DNA of 42,569 nucleotides, taken from assembly GCA_012522955.1 (NCBI GenBank), contig JAAYJK010000026.1, positions 65,637 through 108,205 of the forward strand. Reading direction: 5' to 3'. Position numbers and translations under genes: made by a program. This document shows positions 1 through 9,254 of this stretch, in pieces (the first letter of the stretch is position 1; each line of letters begins with the position of its first letter). Below the pieces are notes generated by a model. That model worked only from the letters and a program-made list of their open reading frames with translations, was not told the origin of the DNA and searched no databases. The stretch is from Syntrophomonadaceae bacterium (GTDB lineage Bacteria; Bacillota; Syntrophomonadia; Syntrophomonadales; Syntrophomonadaceae).

Positions 1-31
1 AGGGACCAAAATTACCAATCAAAGCGAACAA
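1..31 (-). CDS. tatA: TatA-like translocase subunit, N-terminus only (cut by window edge)
   Basis: Only the first ten codons are present, read leftward from a TTG at 29-31: (M)FALIGNFGP. A strong AGGAGGG lies 7 nt upstream. The short hydrophobic start with a Gly-Pro is like the N-terminal membrane helix of TatA, the pore-forming subunit of the twin-arginine protein export system. The position directly downstream of tatC on the same strand fits. With so few residues the name rests mainly on context. Confidence 0.6.
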   Translation of the reverse strand, partial: MFALIGNFGP

Positions 32-185
32 GGCAATCCCTCCTTTACTTCGAATAATTCCTGATCTATACAATAATGACTATTATTCTATTTTTTATTT
101 AATTTGTTTCCCCATACATACTGATATTATGACAAAAAGGCCTTCCTTTGTAAAGAAATTAGGCTAAGGCTTTATACAGTAATAT

Positions 186-950
186 TTACTCTTCATTAGG
201 AACTGCCTCTTTTCTCTGGCGTTTTTTGCGTCCCGCCCATTTGGATATCCAGATACTGATCTCAAACAAGAGATAAACCGGTATAGCCATCATCATCTGT
301 GAAATCGGGTCCGGACCTGGAGTAAGGGCTGCTGCCAGCACTACTATAATTAATAAGGCATATTTGCGATTACGGGCCAAAAGTTCATATCTTAGGACCC
401 CTATAATAGTAAGAAAATACACTATCACCGGCAGTTCAAAAACTAGGCCAAAGGGTATGGTAAAGGCAATAACAAACGCAACATATTGGTCTACTTTAAA
501 CATAGTTTCCAAGCTCTCGCCGGCAATATAGATGAAGAATTTAAGCACCAGGTTCAGTATACCGAAATAGGCAAAAAGAACCCCGGCCGCAAACAGCAAC
601 AGACTTATGGGCAGCAAAAAATATATATATTTACGTTCCGATGGATACAGGGCTGGTTTAAAGAAACGCCATAAGGACCATAAAACTATGGGAGAAGCAA
701 GAATGAACCCGGAAAGAAAGGCCAATTTCAATTTAACAAAGAAAGCTTCAGTAACTCCGGTTACTACCAGGTTTTCATCCAAGTTGGTTAAAGGCGAGGT
801 AATTATGGCTAAAATCTCTTCATTAAAAGAAAAGGATAAAACCGCAGCTACAATTATGGCTATAACACTGATAATCAATGATTTACGCAGTTCCTCCAGA
901 TGTTCCATTATGGTCTGTTTATCTTCCGGCGAAAGATCTTTGAATGCCAT
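186..950 (-). CDS. tatC: Sec-independent protein translocase TatC
   Basis: A 254-aa integral membrane protein with the usual six hydrophobic segments. It has the TatC N-terminal signature 'MEHLEELRKSL' at residues 15-25 and the region FFKPALYPSERK near residue 92. TatC recognises twin-arginine signal peptides of folded, often cofactor-containing exported proteins and docks them to TatA. The ATG follows GGGGGG with 6 nt spacing. It lies 42 bp downstream of the polyprenyl synthase gene and just upstream of the tatA start, so it is probably co-transcribed with both. Length is normal for the family. Confidence 0.95.
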   Translation of the reverse strand: MAFKDLSPEDKQTIMEHLEELRKSLIISVIAIIVAAVLSFSFNEEILAIITSPLTNLDENLVVTGVTEAFFVKLKLAFLSGFILASPIVLWSLWRFFKPALYPSERKYIYFLLPISLLLFAAGVLFAYFGILNLVLKFFIYIAGESLETMFKVDQYVAFVIAFTIPFGLVFELPVIVYFLTIIGVLRYELLARNRKYALLIIVVLAAALTPGPDPISQMMMAIPVYLLFEISIWISKWAGRKKRQRKEAVPNEE

Positions 951-992
951 AAATTTCCCCCCATTGCTGAGTACTATTGCTTAATATAAAAT

Positions 993-1958
993 CTAGTATT
1001 CTCGGGCCGAGATAAAATCCGCGATTTCATACAGGGTACTTTTTACCGGTTGGTCCGGGAGATTATCGAGCTCTTTCCTCGCTTTACGAGCATAGTGCTC
1101 CGTTACCCAGTAAGCATAATCGACTCCATCTGAACTTAGAACCAGATCCAGTATGCGCTCCGATTGAGCTGAACACAAGTCGGGGGACGACAGAAGATGC
1201 CTCAACTCCTCTTTATCCGGACTGTGTTTCAAAGCATAAATAGCCGGAAGGGTGATCACCCCCTGCTTGATATCGCTGCCAGTAGGCTTACCCAGCACCT
1301 CTTCATCGGCGACAAAGTCAAGTATATCATCGGTTACCTGAAAAGCCATACCCAAGTAATATCCATATAGTTCCAGGGCTCTAATCTGAGCGGCCTGGGC
1401 TCCACCAATCATGGCTCCCAACTTACAACTGACTGATATTAATAAGGCTGTTTTTCGTTCTATTCGACGCAAATAATTTTTTAGCCCCACGTCAACGTTG
1501 TAAGAGCTCATCATCTGGTATATCTCACCTTCACAAATCCTCATACTGGCCTGAGCCAGCACATCCAGAATATCCCTGCGCTGATAAGATGCGCTCAGGG
1601 CCAGAGCCCGGGCAAAAATGTAGTTGCCGGCATTAATAGATACTCGATTGCCCCACTGGTATTTGACGGTATAAGTCCCCCGCCGCAGCACTGAATTATC
1701 TATAACATCGTCATGAACCAGGGTAGCCAGGTGAGTTAATTCCAGGGCCGTAGCCATAGGTATAACTTGCTCCAGGTTATCCAGAAAAAAGCGGGCGGCC
1801 AGTAAAGCAAAAGCGGGCCGGAGTCTTTTTCCGCCTGCTTTAGCCAAATGTATTGAAGCCTGGTTTAAAATATCAACCCCCGAATTTATATTTCGGTTTA
1901 GATTTCCTTCCACCATTTCCAGTTCCCTGCACACAGGATCAAACATTTGCTTATGCAT
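993..1958 (-). CDS. hepT: long-chain trans-polyprenyl diphosphate synthase (heptaprenyl-type catalytic subunit)
   Basis: A 321-aa class I isoprenyl diphosphate synthase that extends allylic diphosphates with isopentenyl diphosphate to make the side chain of menaquinone. It shows GGKRLRP at 42-48, the first aspartate-rich motif DDVID at 83-87, the following LRRG, and the second motif DDILD at 210-214, so both Mg-binding sites are intact. The start ATG has GGAGAGGG upstream. The neighbours ubiX, ubiA and ubiD point to quinone synthesis. A degenerate relative encoded at 5199-5945 could be its partner subunit, as HepS is for HepT in bacilli; that pairing is inference. Confidence 0.9.
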   Translation of the reverse strand: MHKQMFDPVCRELEMVEGNLNRNINSGVDILNQASIHLAKAGGKRLRPAFALLAARFFLDNLEQVIPMATALELTHLATLVHDDVIDNSVLRRGTYTVKYQWGNRVSINAGNYIFARALALSASYQRRDILDVLAQASMRICEGEIYQMMSSYNVDVGLKNYLRRIERKTALLISVSCKLGAMIGGAQAAQIRALELYGYYLGMAFQVTDDILDFVADEEVLGKPTGSDIKQGVITLPAIYALKHSPDKEELRHLLSSPDLCSAQSERILDLVLSSDGVDYAYWVTEHYARKARKELDNLPDQPVKSTLYEIADFISAREY

Positions 1959-2024
1959 GTTTCCCTCTCCAAAAGCGAATTAACATATATTATATAGCTA
2001 TTTAAGCTGGATTCCAATAAATTC

Positions 2025-2642
2025 TTATCGCTCTTCCTCATATTGGTATCTTTGGTAAATATTATGTTCAATATTCAAGGCATCCAGGACCTTGCCCACC
2101 ATAAAATCAATTATATCTTCCAGAGTCCGGGGGTGATGGTAAAAAGCCGGCATGGCCGGTATCAGATGAGCCCCCAATTCTGATAGAGTTAACATATTGC
2201 GCAAATGCATTGAATGTAGGGGGGTCTCCCGCGGCACCAGGATCAATTTACGCCTTTCTTTTAACATCACATCAGCTGCCCTTTCAGTAAGATTCCTGGC
2301 ATTTCCTGTGGCTATCCCTGATAAACAGGCCATGCTACAAGGCATAATAATCATAGCCTCACTGATAAAAGAACCGCTGGCCAAAGTAGCGGCGATGTTT
2401 TGATTATCATAAAAATACCTATGCCCTGATGGCAGCTTAGCCCCTAAAACATCCTCCACCGATCCGGATAAATCCCAGCCCAGCTCATGTTTAATAACCA
2501 GGCGGGCGGGTTCACTGACTATAATATGCACTTCTTGGTCCCTTATTAGCAGTTCCCTGATCAATCTTATCCCATAAACTGATCCACTGGCACCACTTAC
2601 TGCGATTATATATTTAGCCAAATTCTTGTCCCTCATATCCAT
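2025..2642 (-). CDS. ubiX: UbiX-family flavin prenyltransferase
   Basis: Makes prenylated FMN, the cofactor of UbiD decarboxylases, from FMN and dimethylallyl phosphate. The 205-aa product has the N-terminal flavin motif VSGASGSVYGIRL, then MIIMPCSMACLSGIATG and the C-terminal arginine-containing region LVPRETPLH, all typical of UbiX. The first ATG (2642) has no good Shine-Dalgarno. An in-frame TTG at 2621, 8 nt after GAGGG, would start the protein seven residues later at LAKYIIAVSG and may be the real start. It sits between ubiA (7 bp) and hepT on one strand and serves the neighbouring UbiD. Confidence 0.92.
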   Translation of the reverse strand: MDMRDKNLAKYIIAVSGASGSVYGIRLIRELLIRDQEVHIIVSEPARLVIKHELGWDLSGSVEDVLGAKLPSGHRYFYDNQNIAATLASGSFISEAMIIMPCSMACLSGIATGNARNLTERAADVMLKERRKLILVPRETPLHSMHLRNMLTLSELGAHLIPAMPAFYHHPRTLEDIIDFMVGKVLDALNIEHNIYQRYQYEEER

Positions 2643-2649
2643 TCTTAGT

Positions 2650-3510
2650 TTATACTAGTATGTCCATCATTGCAGCAGCAAATATTATCAGACCCACATA
2701 ATGGTTTATTCTAAAGGAGGCAAAGTTAACCCGACTCAAGTTTCCCGGTTTCACGATTATGTGCTCATAAGTCAGAATTATCCCAGCCAAAGCCACTCCC
2801 ATAAAATAGAACCAACCCAGCTTAAGTACCATACCGTTGGCAATTAATAGGATAACGGTAAAAAAATGAAACAAGGCGGAAAACCTTAAGGCACCAATTT
2901 CCCCAAAGCGGGCCGGTATCGAATGAAGATTATTTTCCCGGTCGAATTCAATATCCTGACAGGCATACATGGAATCAAATCCGGCAATCCAACAGGCTAC
3001 CGCCATCCCCAAGAGCAGAGGCTGCCAATCCAAGGTACCGCTTATAGCAATCCAGGCTCCAACTGTGCCGCTGCCGATTGCAATCCCCAGTATAAGATGA
3101 CACCACCAGGTAAATCGTTTGGTATAAGAGTAACCCCATAATACTATTACAGCTAGCGGTGCTAGGCGCAAACAAAGGGGATTGAGCTTAGCGGCGGCAA
3201 AAAACAATAAACCTAGACACAAAAACACTGCCAGCCAAATGGCCCACAGGGGTAATTGCCCTGAGGGTAGAATCCACCCTGCAGTTCTAGGGTTAGCTTG
3301 ATCAATATGACGGTCGATCACTCGATTTAAGCAGAGGGCAGCAGTGCGAGCTGCTATCATGGCTATAGTAATCCAGAATAATTGGTATAAGGACGGTATG
3401 GCTCCAGCTGCTAAAATGGCTCCTAAATATGCAAAGGGCAAGCCAAATAAAGAATGACTGAAGTCTATCAACTTTAGAAATCTGCCAATCTTATTCAATG
3501 CCGTAGTCAC
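2650..3510 (-). CDS. UbiA-family aromatic polyprenyltransferase (menaquinone branch, MqnP-like)
   Basis: A 286-aa membrane protein with about eight hydrophobic helices. It carries the two UbiA Mg-diphosphate motifs: NRVIDRHID at about 62-70 (NxxxDxxxD) and DSMYACQDIEFD at about 180-191. It should attach the polyprenyl chain made by the neighbouring synthase to an aromatic acid, probably 1,4-dihydroxy-6-naphthoate in the futalosine route. The substrate is inferred from an anaerobe with menaquinone-type genes; 4-hydroxybenzoate is the alternative. The GTG start overlaps the end of ubiD by 20 bp, so translation is probably coupled. Confidence 0.9.
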   Translation of the reverse strand: MTTALNKIGRFLKLIDFSHSLFGLPFAYLGAILAAGAIPSLYQLFWITIAMIAARTAALCLNRVIDRHIDQANPRTAGWILPSGQLPLWAIWLAVFLCLGLLFFAAAKLNPLCLRLAPLAVIVLWGYSYTKRFTWWCHLILGIAIGSGTVGAWIAISGTLDWQPLLLGMAVACWIAGFDSMYACQDIEFDRENNLHSIPARFGEIGALRFSALFHFFTVILLIANGMVLKLGWFYFMGVALAGIILTYEHIIVKPGNLSRVNFASFRINHYVGLIIFAAAMMDILV

Positions 3511-4939
3511 TCCACTTTTTATTTACCATTTCAATAATATCCTGGTTCATAGCTATATCCCGGGGCCACTCCCGATTATGACCTTCTTCCTGCATTTTCC
3601 GGGTAGCGTCTATACCCATTTTGGATCCCAGCAGAGGCAATGGTGCTGAATGATCCAATACTTCCAGGGGACCATCTACTATCATAGTATCGCGCCGGGG
3701 GTCAACGTTGTTGAATACCTTCCACATTACTTCAGAAACATTTTGCACATTAACATCCTCATCCACTACCACAATAAACTTGGCAAACATCATCTGCCCC
3801 ATTCCCCATAGGGAATTCATGATTTTCCTGGCATGACCCGGGAAACTCTTCTTTATGGAAATGAGTACACAATTATGAAATACTCCTTCCATGGGCAAGT
3901 GCATATCTACCACCTCAGGCAGCTGAAACTTCAGCAAGGGTAAAAAGATGCGTTCAGTGGCCAGAGCCATGTAGCAATCCTCCTGAGGTGGTTTGCCCAC
4001 GATAGTAGTTGGATATACGGCATTTTGACGATGGGTAATACAAGTAACGTGAAACACCGGATACTCTCCTGCTAGAGAATAATAGCCAGTATGGTCACCG
4101 AAGGGACCTTCGATTCTGCGTTCAAAGGGCTCTACCCTTCCTTCAATAATTATCTCGGCATCGGCCGGGACTTCCAAATCTACGGTTTTGCATTTTACCA
4201 TTTCTACTGGTTTCTTCCTTAAAAATCCGGCAAATATTAATTCATCAATATCCCGGGGCAGGGGAGCGGTAGCGGAATAGGTAATAGCAGGGTCACCGCC
4301 TAAAGCCACCGCAACTTCGGTAGCCTTCCCCAGTTGGCAGTTTTGGCGATAGTTCTCCGCCCCATCATGATGAATGTGCCAATGCATTCCAGTTGTCTGG
4401 GTATCAAATACTTGAAGTCGATACATACCCACATTTCTCTTGCCCGTCTGGGGATTCTTGGTATATACCTGAGGCAAGGTTATGAATGGTCCTGCATCTT
4501 CAGGCCAGCATTTTAAAACCGGCAGCTTATCCAGGGAGGGATGGTAATCGATAACCTCCTGGCACACTCCACTTTTTACCGTTTTAGGCATAAAGGAAGC
4601 AAGTTGAGCCAAACGCGGCAGTATTTTTACTTTGTCCAACATAGAAGATGGTACATTATCAGCAATTTGTATAAATTCCACTATCTCTTGGGCTATGTCA
4701 TCCAGACTTTCTACTCCCAGGCTTAAAGCCATCCGCTCCCGGCTGCCATAGGCGTTTATTAGCACCGGCATCTTTGATCCCTTTACATTTTCAAACAACA
4801 AGGCTGGCCCATAGTTTTTGCTAACCCGATCGGTTATTTCAGTAATCTCTAATTCCGGGTCAACCTGGGTATTAATTCGAATCAATTCACCCTTACTCTC
4901 CAGCACTTGAATAAATTCCTGTAAATCCTTGTATGCCAA
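3491..4939 (-). CDS. ubiD: UbiD-family decarboxylase (menaquinone biosynthesis)
   Basis: Prenyl-FMN-dependent decarboxylase of about 482 aa, expected to remove the carboxyl group after prenylation in quinone synthesis. It carries conserved UbiD blocks such as GMYRLQVFDTQTTGMHWH, LGGDPA, and EGPFGDHTGYYS. An in-frame ATG lies at 4981, but the TTG at 4939 is preceded by GGAGG with 8 nt spacing and gives the normal UbiD start (M)AYKDLQEF, so I place the start there. It is first in the ubiD-ubiA-ubiX-hepT-tatC series. A 260-bp space separates it from the upstream 248-aa gene and could hold the operon promoter. Confidence 0.93.
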   Translation of the reverse strand: MAYKDLQEFIQVLESKGELIRINTQVDPELEITEITDRVSKNYGPALLFENVKGSKMPVLINAYGSRERMALSLGVESLDDIAQEIVEFIQIADNVPSSMLDKVKILPRLAQLASFMPKTVKSGVCQEVIDYHPSLDKLPVLKCWPEDAGPFITLPQVYTKNPQTGKRNVGMYRLQVFDTQTTGMHWHIHHDGAENYRQNCQLGKATEVAVALGGDPAITYSATAPLPRDIDELIFAGFLRKKPVEMVKCKTVDLEVPADAEIIIEGRVEPFERRIEGPFGDHTGYYSLAGEYPVFHVTCITHRQNAVYPTTIVGKPPQEDCYMALATERIFLPLLKFQLPEVVDMHLPMEGVFHNCVLISIKKSFPGHARKIMNSLWGMGQMMFAKFIVVVDEDVNVQNVSEVMWKVFNNVDPRRDTMIVDGPLEVLDHSAPLPLLGSKMGIDATRKMQEEGHNREWPRDIAMNQDIIEMVNKKWSDYGIE

Positions 4940-5198
4940 CGTTATCCCTCCGTATTCATCTCTTTCATAAATAAACGGCATGCTCTTTTAACCAGCCTGC
5001 CATTCCAGGGCTTCCAAATATACTGTAACTTGCACCAGACATCACTACACCAGCAAACTGTCCCATATCAGAGAGATCCCGCCATCAGCCTACCTTGCTT
5101 AAAGCAATCCAAGACTCTACACTCATGCCAGTTATTAAGCAATTGCTGCATCTTTGAAACGCCTTTTCTTAATCCCAAGCTCAAGCTGAGGTATTAAT

Positions 5199-5945
5199 CT
5201 ATACAGCCGCCATTTTGTCCGGCACAGATAGAAGTCCTTGTATTTCTCTATAAATAGGACCCATAAAAGTATTCATGCTATTCTGGGGCTCAGCCATTAA
5301 TATGCTTACGCTGGCTTCCAGATAAGTCAAAGCCTCTCCCTTTAATTGATCATGATTAAGAAACTCAACCGCTATACCCAAATTAGATCCTGCTTGCTGG
5401 AAGGAATTTTGTTCTTCTGTACCCTTTCCAGCACAATAAGCTGCGGTCAAAAAGGCGCTTTTGTACAAAGATGCCCGGCTACTAGCTATATAATCACTGC
5501 GGCTGCTGCCCAGTTTATATCTCCTTACCATTCCTTCGTTGATTTCACAAATCAAATCGGCAAACAGAGGCAGAAGCATGTCCGCCTCGGCATCAATTAG
5601 CAGGGCCATAATTCGGCCAAACATGTAGTCACCAATAAGTATGGAAAACTGCATGTGCTGATTATATTCCTGACCCTCTTCATCATCATGTATTAATTCA
5701 TGAATAAAGACCGATAAATAAAGTATCTTAAAAATATTGGCCATAGACAGGCTGAAATCTTTGTTTAATCCCATTCCTCGATAGATACTGAATACAATGG
5801 GAGGAAGGGCCCGCCAAGTGTGGTCCCCGTCTATCCATTCCATATAGATTTCCATTTCCTGTTCCCAGGGCAAGATGCTTTCATTAAACAAAACATCCAA
5901 CTCCTGCATTTCATCGCTTAAATTCCGGCGAAATTTAAAAACCAT
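5199..5945 (-). CDS. degenerate isoprenyl diphosphate synthase-like protein (possible HepS-type partner subunit)
   Basis: A 248-aa all-helical protein that looks like a polyprenyl synthase that has lost its active site. HELIHDDEEG at 82-91 stands where HepT has VHDDVID, GDYMFGR at 105-111 matches GNYIFAR of HepT, and EFLNHD at 194-199 replaces the second DDxxD. The LRRG after the first motif is absent. This suggests a non-catalytic subunit or a regulator. Bacilli have a two-part heptaprenyl synthase whose small subunit HepS is of similar size. The ATG follows AGGGGGATATTAA. A Fur-like box lies about 115 bp upstream. A terpene-synthase-fold enzyme with another metal site is the alternative. 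Confidence 0.6.
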   Translation of the reverse strand: MVFKFRRNLSDEMQELDVLFNESILPWEQEMEIYMEWIDGDHTWRALPPIVFSIYRGMGLNKDFSLSMANIFKILYLSVFIHELIHDDEEGQEYNQHMQFSILIGDYMFGRIMALLIDAEADMLLPLFADLICEINEGMVRRYKLGSSRSDYIASSRASLYKSAFLTAAYCAGKGTEEQNSFQQAGSNLGIAVEFLNHDQLKGEALTYLEASVSILMAEPQNSMNTFMGPIYREIQGLLSVPDKMAAV

Positions 5946-6059
5946 TTAATATCCCCCTAAGATCCTCCATATGCTTCTTTCTCTCCCTGAATCTATTTTA
6001 TAGCCGAAGGCCTCATTCTTCTCCATGTATTTTCTTCCTGATTGACTCTCTCTTGCATA

Positions 6060-6074
6060 TGATATTCATTATCA
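6060..6074. promoter_or_regulatory. Fur-like box upstream of the degenerate prenyl-synthase gene
   Basis: TGATATTCATTATCA is a 7-1-7 inverted repeat with one mismatch and resembles the Fur core TGATAATnATTATCA found perfectly at the fur promoter in this window. It lies 115 bp before the 248-aa gene, in an AT-rich intergenic region. No clean -35/-10 pair was found beside it. Iron control is inference. Confidence 0.4.
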
Positions 6075-6169
6075 TTATTTTCCCGGGCAAATAACTAATC
6101 TATATTATATAGGAAAACCTATCTGCTTACATAAATTTTATCTTCTTTAATAAGCTGAGTACTCATAAA

Positions 6170-6212
6170 AACAAGCCTTACTTGTATTTACTTGGTTCAA
6201 GTAAGGCTTGTT
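6170..6212 (-). terminator. Rho-independent terminator after speD
   Basis: A perfect 15-bp inverted repeat (AACAAGCCTTACTTG and its complement) encloses a 13-nt loop and is followed on the minus strand by TTTTT. It lies about 57 bp past the speD stop. Confidence 0.85.
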
Positions 6213-6268
6213 AAAAATAGTTGATGCTACATCTAAACCTACATCGGTCTACTAAAATAGTATCCCTC

Positions 6269-6649
6269 CTAAATATTTACCGCCAAGCGCTCTTCCTGTT
6301 TTGCCATTACTCCCCGCTTAATCTCTGAAGCATCTACATAATCAGCTCCAAATTTTTCCTGCAGGTATTGGCATGCATCCCACGGGTTAACTGTTTCTCC
6401 ACAGGTAAATACGTCAACCGCAGCATACCCCAGTTCAGGCCAGGTATGAATCGCCAGGTGGGATTCAGAAATCACAACCACTCCGCTCACACCCTGAGGG
6501 CTAAACTTATGGAATACAACTTCTCTAACTTCAGCTCCAGCCTCCAAAGCTGCATTAACCATGATATCCTCAACCTTGCGGACATCATTTAAAACATCAA
6601 AACGACATCCGTACACTTCGGCAAGTACATGACGCCCTAAAGACTGCAA
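6269..6649 (-). CDS. speD: S-adenosylmethionine decarboxylase proenzyme, prokaryotic class
   Basis: Pyruvoyl enzyme that makes decarboxylated AdoMet, the aminopropyl donor for spermidine synthase. The self-cleavage site is in [14 protein letters not shown], where the Ser before His becomes the pyruvoyl group, followed by [11 protein letters not shown]. The open frame runs up to 6757, but the TTG at 6649 has GGAGG 8 nt upstream and yields the standard start (M)[14 protein letters not shown] and a normal length of 126 aa. It is about 9 kb from the other spermidine genes (15.7-17.9 kb) and has its own terminator. Confidence 0.92.
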   Translation of the reverse strand: MQSLGRHVLAEVYGCRFDVLNDVRKVEDIMVNAALEAGAEVREVVFHKFSPQGVSGVVVISESHLAIHTWPELGYAAVDVFTCGETVNPWDACQYLQEKFGADYVDASEIKRGVMAKQEERLAVNI

Positions 6650-6947
6650 TAATATCGCCTCCCTATTTTGTTCTATTTCCCAAACCTCCTTTTCCATTAT
6701 CAAGGCCTTATTCTGTTCATTTGGCACATGTAGAATTTTAGCATATTTCTGTCTCATGTCAATAAAGGGTAAAGTTTTTTATAATCTTTTTATTAATTCC
6801 GCCTGAACTCGAAAATAACTCCTTGGATTATTATATTATGCTCTTACAGAAAAGTCGCTACCTAGCCGGAGAAACCATGGCCAAGCACGATTTTTTGTAC
6901 TAGAATAGATAAGAAGTGATTCCCTATTACGAAAATCAGGAGTAGCT

Positions 6948-9233
6948 ATGACCAACATGAATACAAGCTTCCAACAATTAAAGGCTATTGTTGGGGATAT
7001 AATAAGAAAAACCAACTTCAATATCATCATAAATCCTGTTAAAATGGGTACTTTCATCTTACTGAGCCTGGTTTTTCTAACTTTTGTTGTTTCCCCGGCT
7101 TGGGCATCCCCAGACCAAAAACCCCCTGGAAAGGTCTACCTCTTACTCATTGATAAAATCTCTATCAACGATATCAATGAAAGCTCTACACCCCATATGT
7201 ATCAGTTGATACAGCAAGGAGCCGTTGGCCTCTCCAGCACTCGTACCTTAAAGGGTTATAATACCATCAATACCTATTTGACCATTGGAGCTGGAAACCT
7301 GGCTAAAACTAATAAAACTGGACTGATGGGGTTTAATAAAGATGAAATTATTCCCGGACAGCATCAAAAAGCTTCCCTGTTTTATAGCAACCTTACCGGG
7401 TGGGATCCGGGTGAGAGTGAATGTTTACTGATAAATTTACCCGACATACTGGTGGGTATGAAAAACGAGAGTGTAACCACGGTTCCGGGAAGGCTGGGGC
7501 AGATTTTAGCTGATAATGGATACCAGTTGGCAGTCTTGGGAAATGCTGATAACGGTACTGAACAGCTACGCCCTGTGCTGGCCGTAGGCATGGATAGCAA
7601 GGGACAAGTTGTCCTGGGAGACATAGGCCCTTCCACCCGTCATATACCTGTAGACAGCATATTGAGCTATAAAACCAATTACCAATACCTTAAAGACCGC
7701 AGCCAGCAATTTTCCAGCCAAGCTGATATATTGATCATCGACCTGCCTGATTTGTCACGACTGGAAAACTCGCCCCTTGCCTTTGACGAGGTATATCAAG
7801 AGGAAAAAAGCAGAATTCTAGGTGAAATAGATAGCTTTACCGCCTGGCTGAATTCCAGCCTGGATCCCTCCCAGGATCTGCTGCTGATAGCTGCCCCCTC
7901 CTGTTCCTTAATGGAAATAGACCAGAAAAACAATTTCGCGCCTGTTATAGCCAGCGGCTTTGGAGTACAACCAGGCTATTTAACCTCTCCCGCCACCCAG
8001 CGCCAATATATAGTGGCTAATACTGATATAGCTCCTACTATTCTAGACTTCTTTCAATTAAAGGATACTAATAATGCCATGATAGGTCGACCTATGCAGA
8101 GTATAGGTACTAATGGGGAACCGACATTGGAACAAGCCCAGCAATTAGCCAAATCCACCAGCACGACTACCAGGCTGAGAACCCCTCTTATAAAAGGCTA
8201 TGTAGCTAGTTTAATCATTATATTGCTTCTAGCCTGCATCATCATACTCAAATTCAAAGCCTATCAGTACCTGCTTCAGCCAGTGATCATTGCCATGGTT
8301 TGCTTTCCCCTGGTTTTGCTATTCCTGGGTCTCCTGCGCCTGAGCTATGACTGGCTTTACGTACTAGTGGCTATTATGGCTACCATTATCCTGACCGGAC
8401 TGGCTCTAGCCATAAGCCGCGGCAATGGTTTCCGAGCTTTTATAGCTTTGAGTTTCATTACTCTTCTAGCCATCAACCTGGATATACTAACCGGCACTAC
8501 TCTGATTCAATGTTCAGTGCTGGGTTATGATCCCATGGCTGGAGCTCGTTACTATGGAATCGGCAACGAGTATATGGGGATACTGATTGGAGCTTCTATA
8601 GCAACAGGGGCAGCTTTATTTGAAAAATTCAATAGTAAATTGATATTATTCTTACTAGCCCTATTCTTTTTGTTCGAATGTTTTTTAATTGGAATGCCTT
8701 CATTGGGAGCCCAATCCGACGGAATGATAACAGCTCCACTAGCCTTCCTGGTCAGCCTATATCTTTTTAGTGACATCAAATTGAATCTCTGGGGCTGGTC
8801 CAGCATAGTGGGTATAATCTTGTTTACTGTATTGGGGGTAAGCTTTTATGATATGAATAGGCCGGCTGAACTGCAAACCCATATTGGCCGGGCGGCCCAT
8901 CAAATAATGAGTGGTGGCTGGCAGGAAGCCTTAACCATAATAATTAGAAAATTACAGGTCAATGTGAAACTAATCAAATATACCATTTGGAGCCGAGTAT
9001 TCCTCGTAATCCTACTGGTCCTGGCCACCTTTATTTACTTCCCGGTGGGAGCTATTAAAAATCTATTTGCTCGCAGACCGGTTATTCTAAAGGGTTTTGT
9101 GGGAATAGTAACTGCAGCCCTGGTAGCCTTAATTGTAAATGATTCCGGCATTGTGGCTGCTTCCACCACCAGTATTTATTTAGTCATGCCTTTTCTCCTG
9201 CTCATGATGGAGCAGGAAAGAAATAGGCTATAG
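6948..9233 (+). CDS. exported alkaline-phosphatase-fold domain fused to a multi-helix membrane domain
   Basis: A 761-aa protein of no recognised name. Residues 1-54 hold a basic start and a hydrophobic signal ending at AWA. Residues of about 62-385 resemble the alkaline phosphatase/sulfatase fold: VYLLLIDK with a candidate metal Asp, ILIIDLPD, and NTDIAPTILDFF, a sulfatase-type signature. The Ser/Thr nucleophile cannot be assigned by eye. From about residue 410 on there are roughly ten hydrophobic helices to the C-terminus. It could be a membrane-anchored phosphotransferase or hydrolase acting outside the cell on envelope polymers, but this is inference. Start chosen by AGGAG 5 nt upstream. 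It stands alone on the plus strand. Confidence 0.7.
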   Translation: MTNMNTSFQQLKAIVGDIIRKTNFNIIINPVKMGTFILLSLVFLTFVVSPAWASPDQKPPGKVYLLLIDKISINDINESSTPHMYQLIQQGAVGLSSTRTLKGYNTINTYLTIGAGNLAKTNKTGLMGFNKDEIIPGQHQKASLFYSNLTGWDPGESECLLINLPDILVGMKNESVTTVPGRLGQILADNGYQLAVLGNADNGTEQLRPVLAVGMDSKGQVVLGDIGPSTRHIPVDSILSYKTNYQYLKDRSQQFSSQADILIIDLPDLSRLENSPLAFDEVYQEEKSRILGEIDSFTAWLNSSLDPSQDLLLIAAPSCSLMEIDQKNNFAPVIASGFGVQPGYLTSPATQRQYIVANTDIAPTILDFFQLKDTNNAMIGRPMQSIGTNGEPTLEQAQQLAKSTSTTTRLRTPLIKGYVASLIIILLLACIIILKFKAYQYLLQPVIIAMVCFPLVLLFLGLLRLSYDWLYVLVAIMATIILTGLALAISRGNGFRAFIALSFITLLAINLDILTGTTLIQCSVLGYDPMAGARYYGIGNEYMGILIGASIATGAALFEKFNSKLILFLLALFFLFECFLIGMPSLGAQSDGMITAPLAFLVSLYLFSDIKLNLWGWSSIVGIILFTVLGVSFYDMNRPAELQTHIGRAAHQIMSGGWQEALTIIIRKLQVNVKLIKYTIWSRVFLVILLVLATFIYFPVGAIKNLFARRPVILKGFVGIVTAALVALIVNDSGIVAASTTSIYLVMPFLLLMMEQERNRL

Positions 9234-9254
9234 CAAAAATCTTGATAATTCCCT

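Noticed and set aside
6650-6757. 36-residue N-terminal extension of SpeD
   Set aside because: The normal family start at the TTG 6649 has a strong ribosome site, while the upstream ATG has none.
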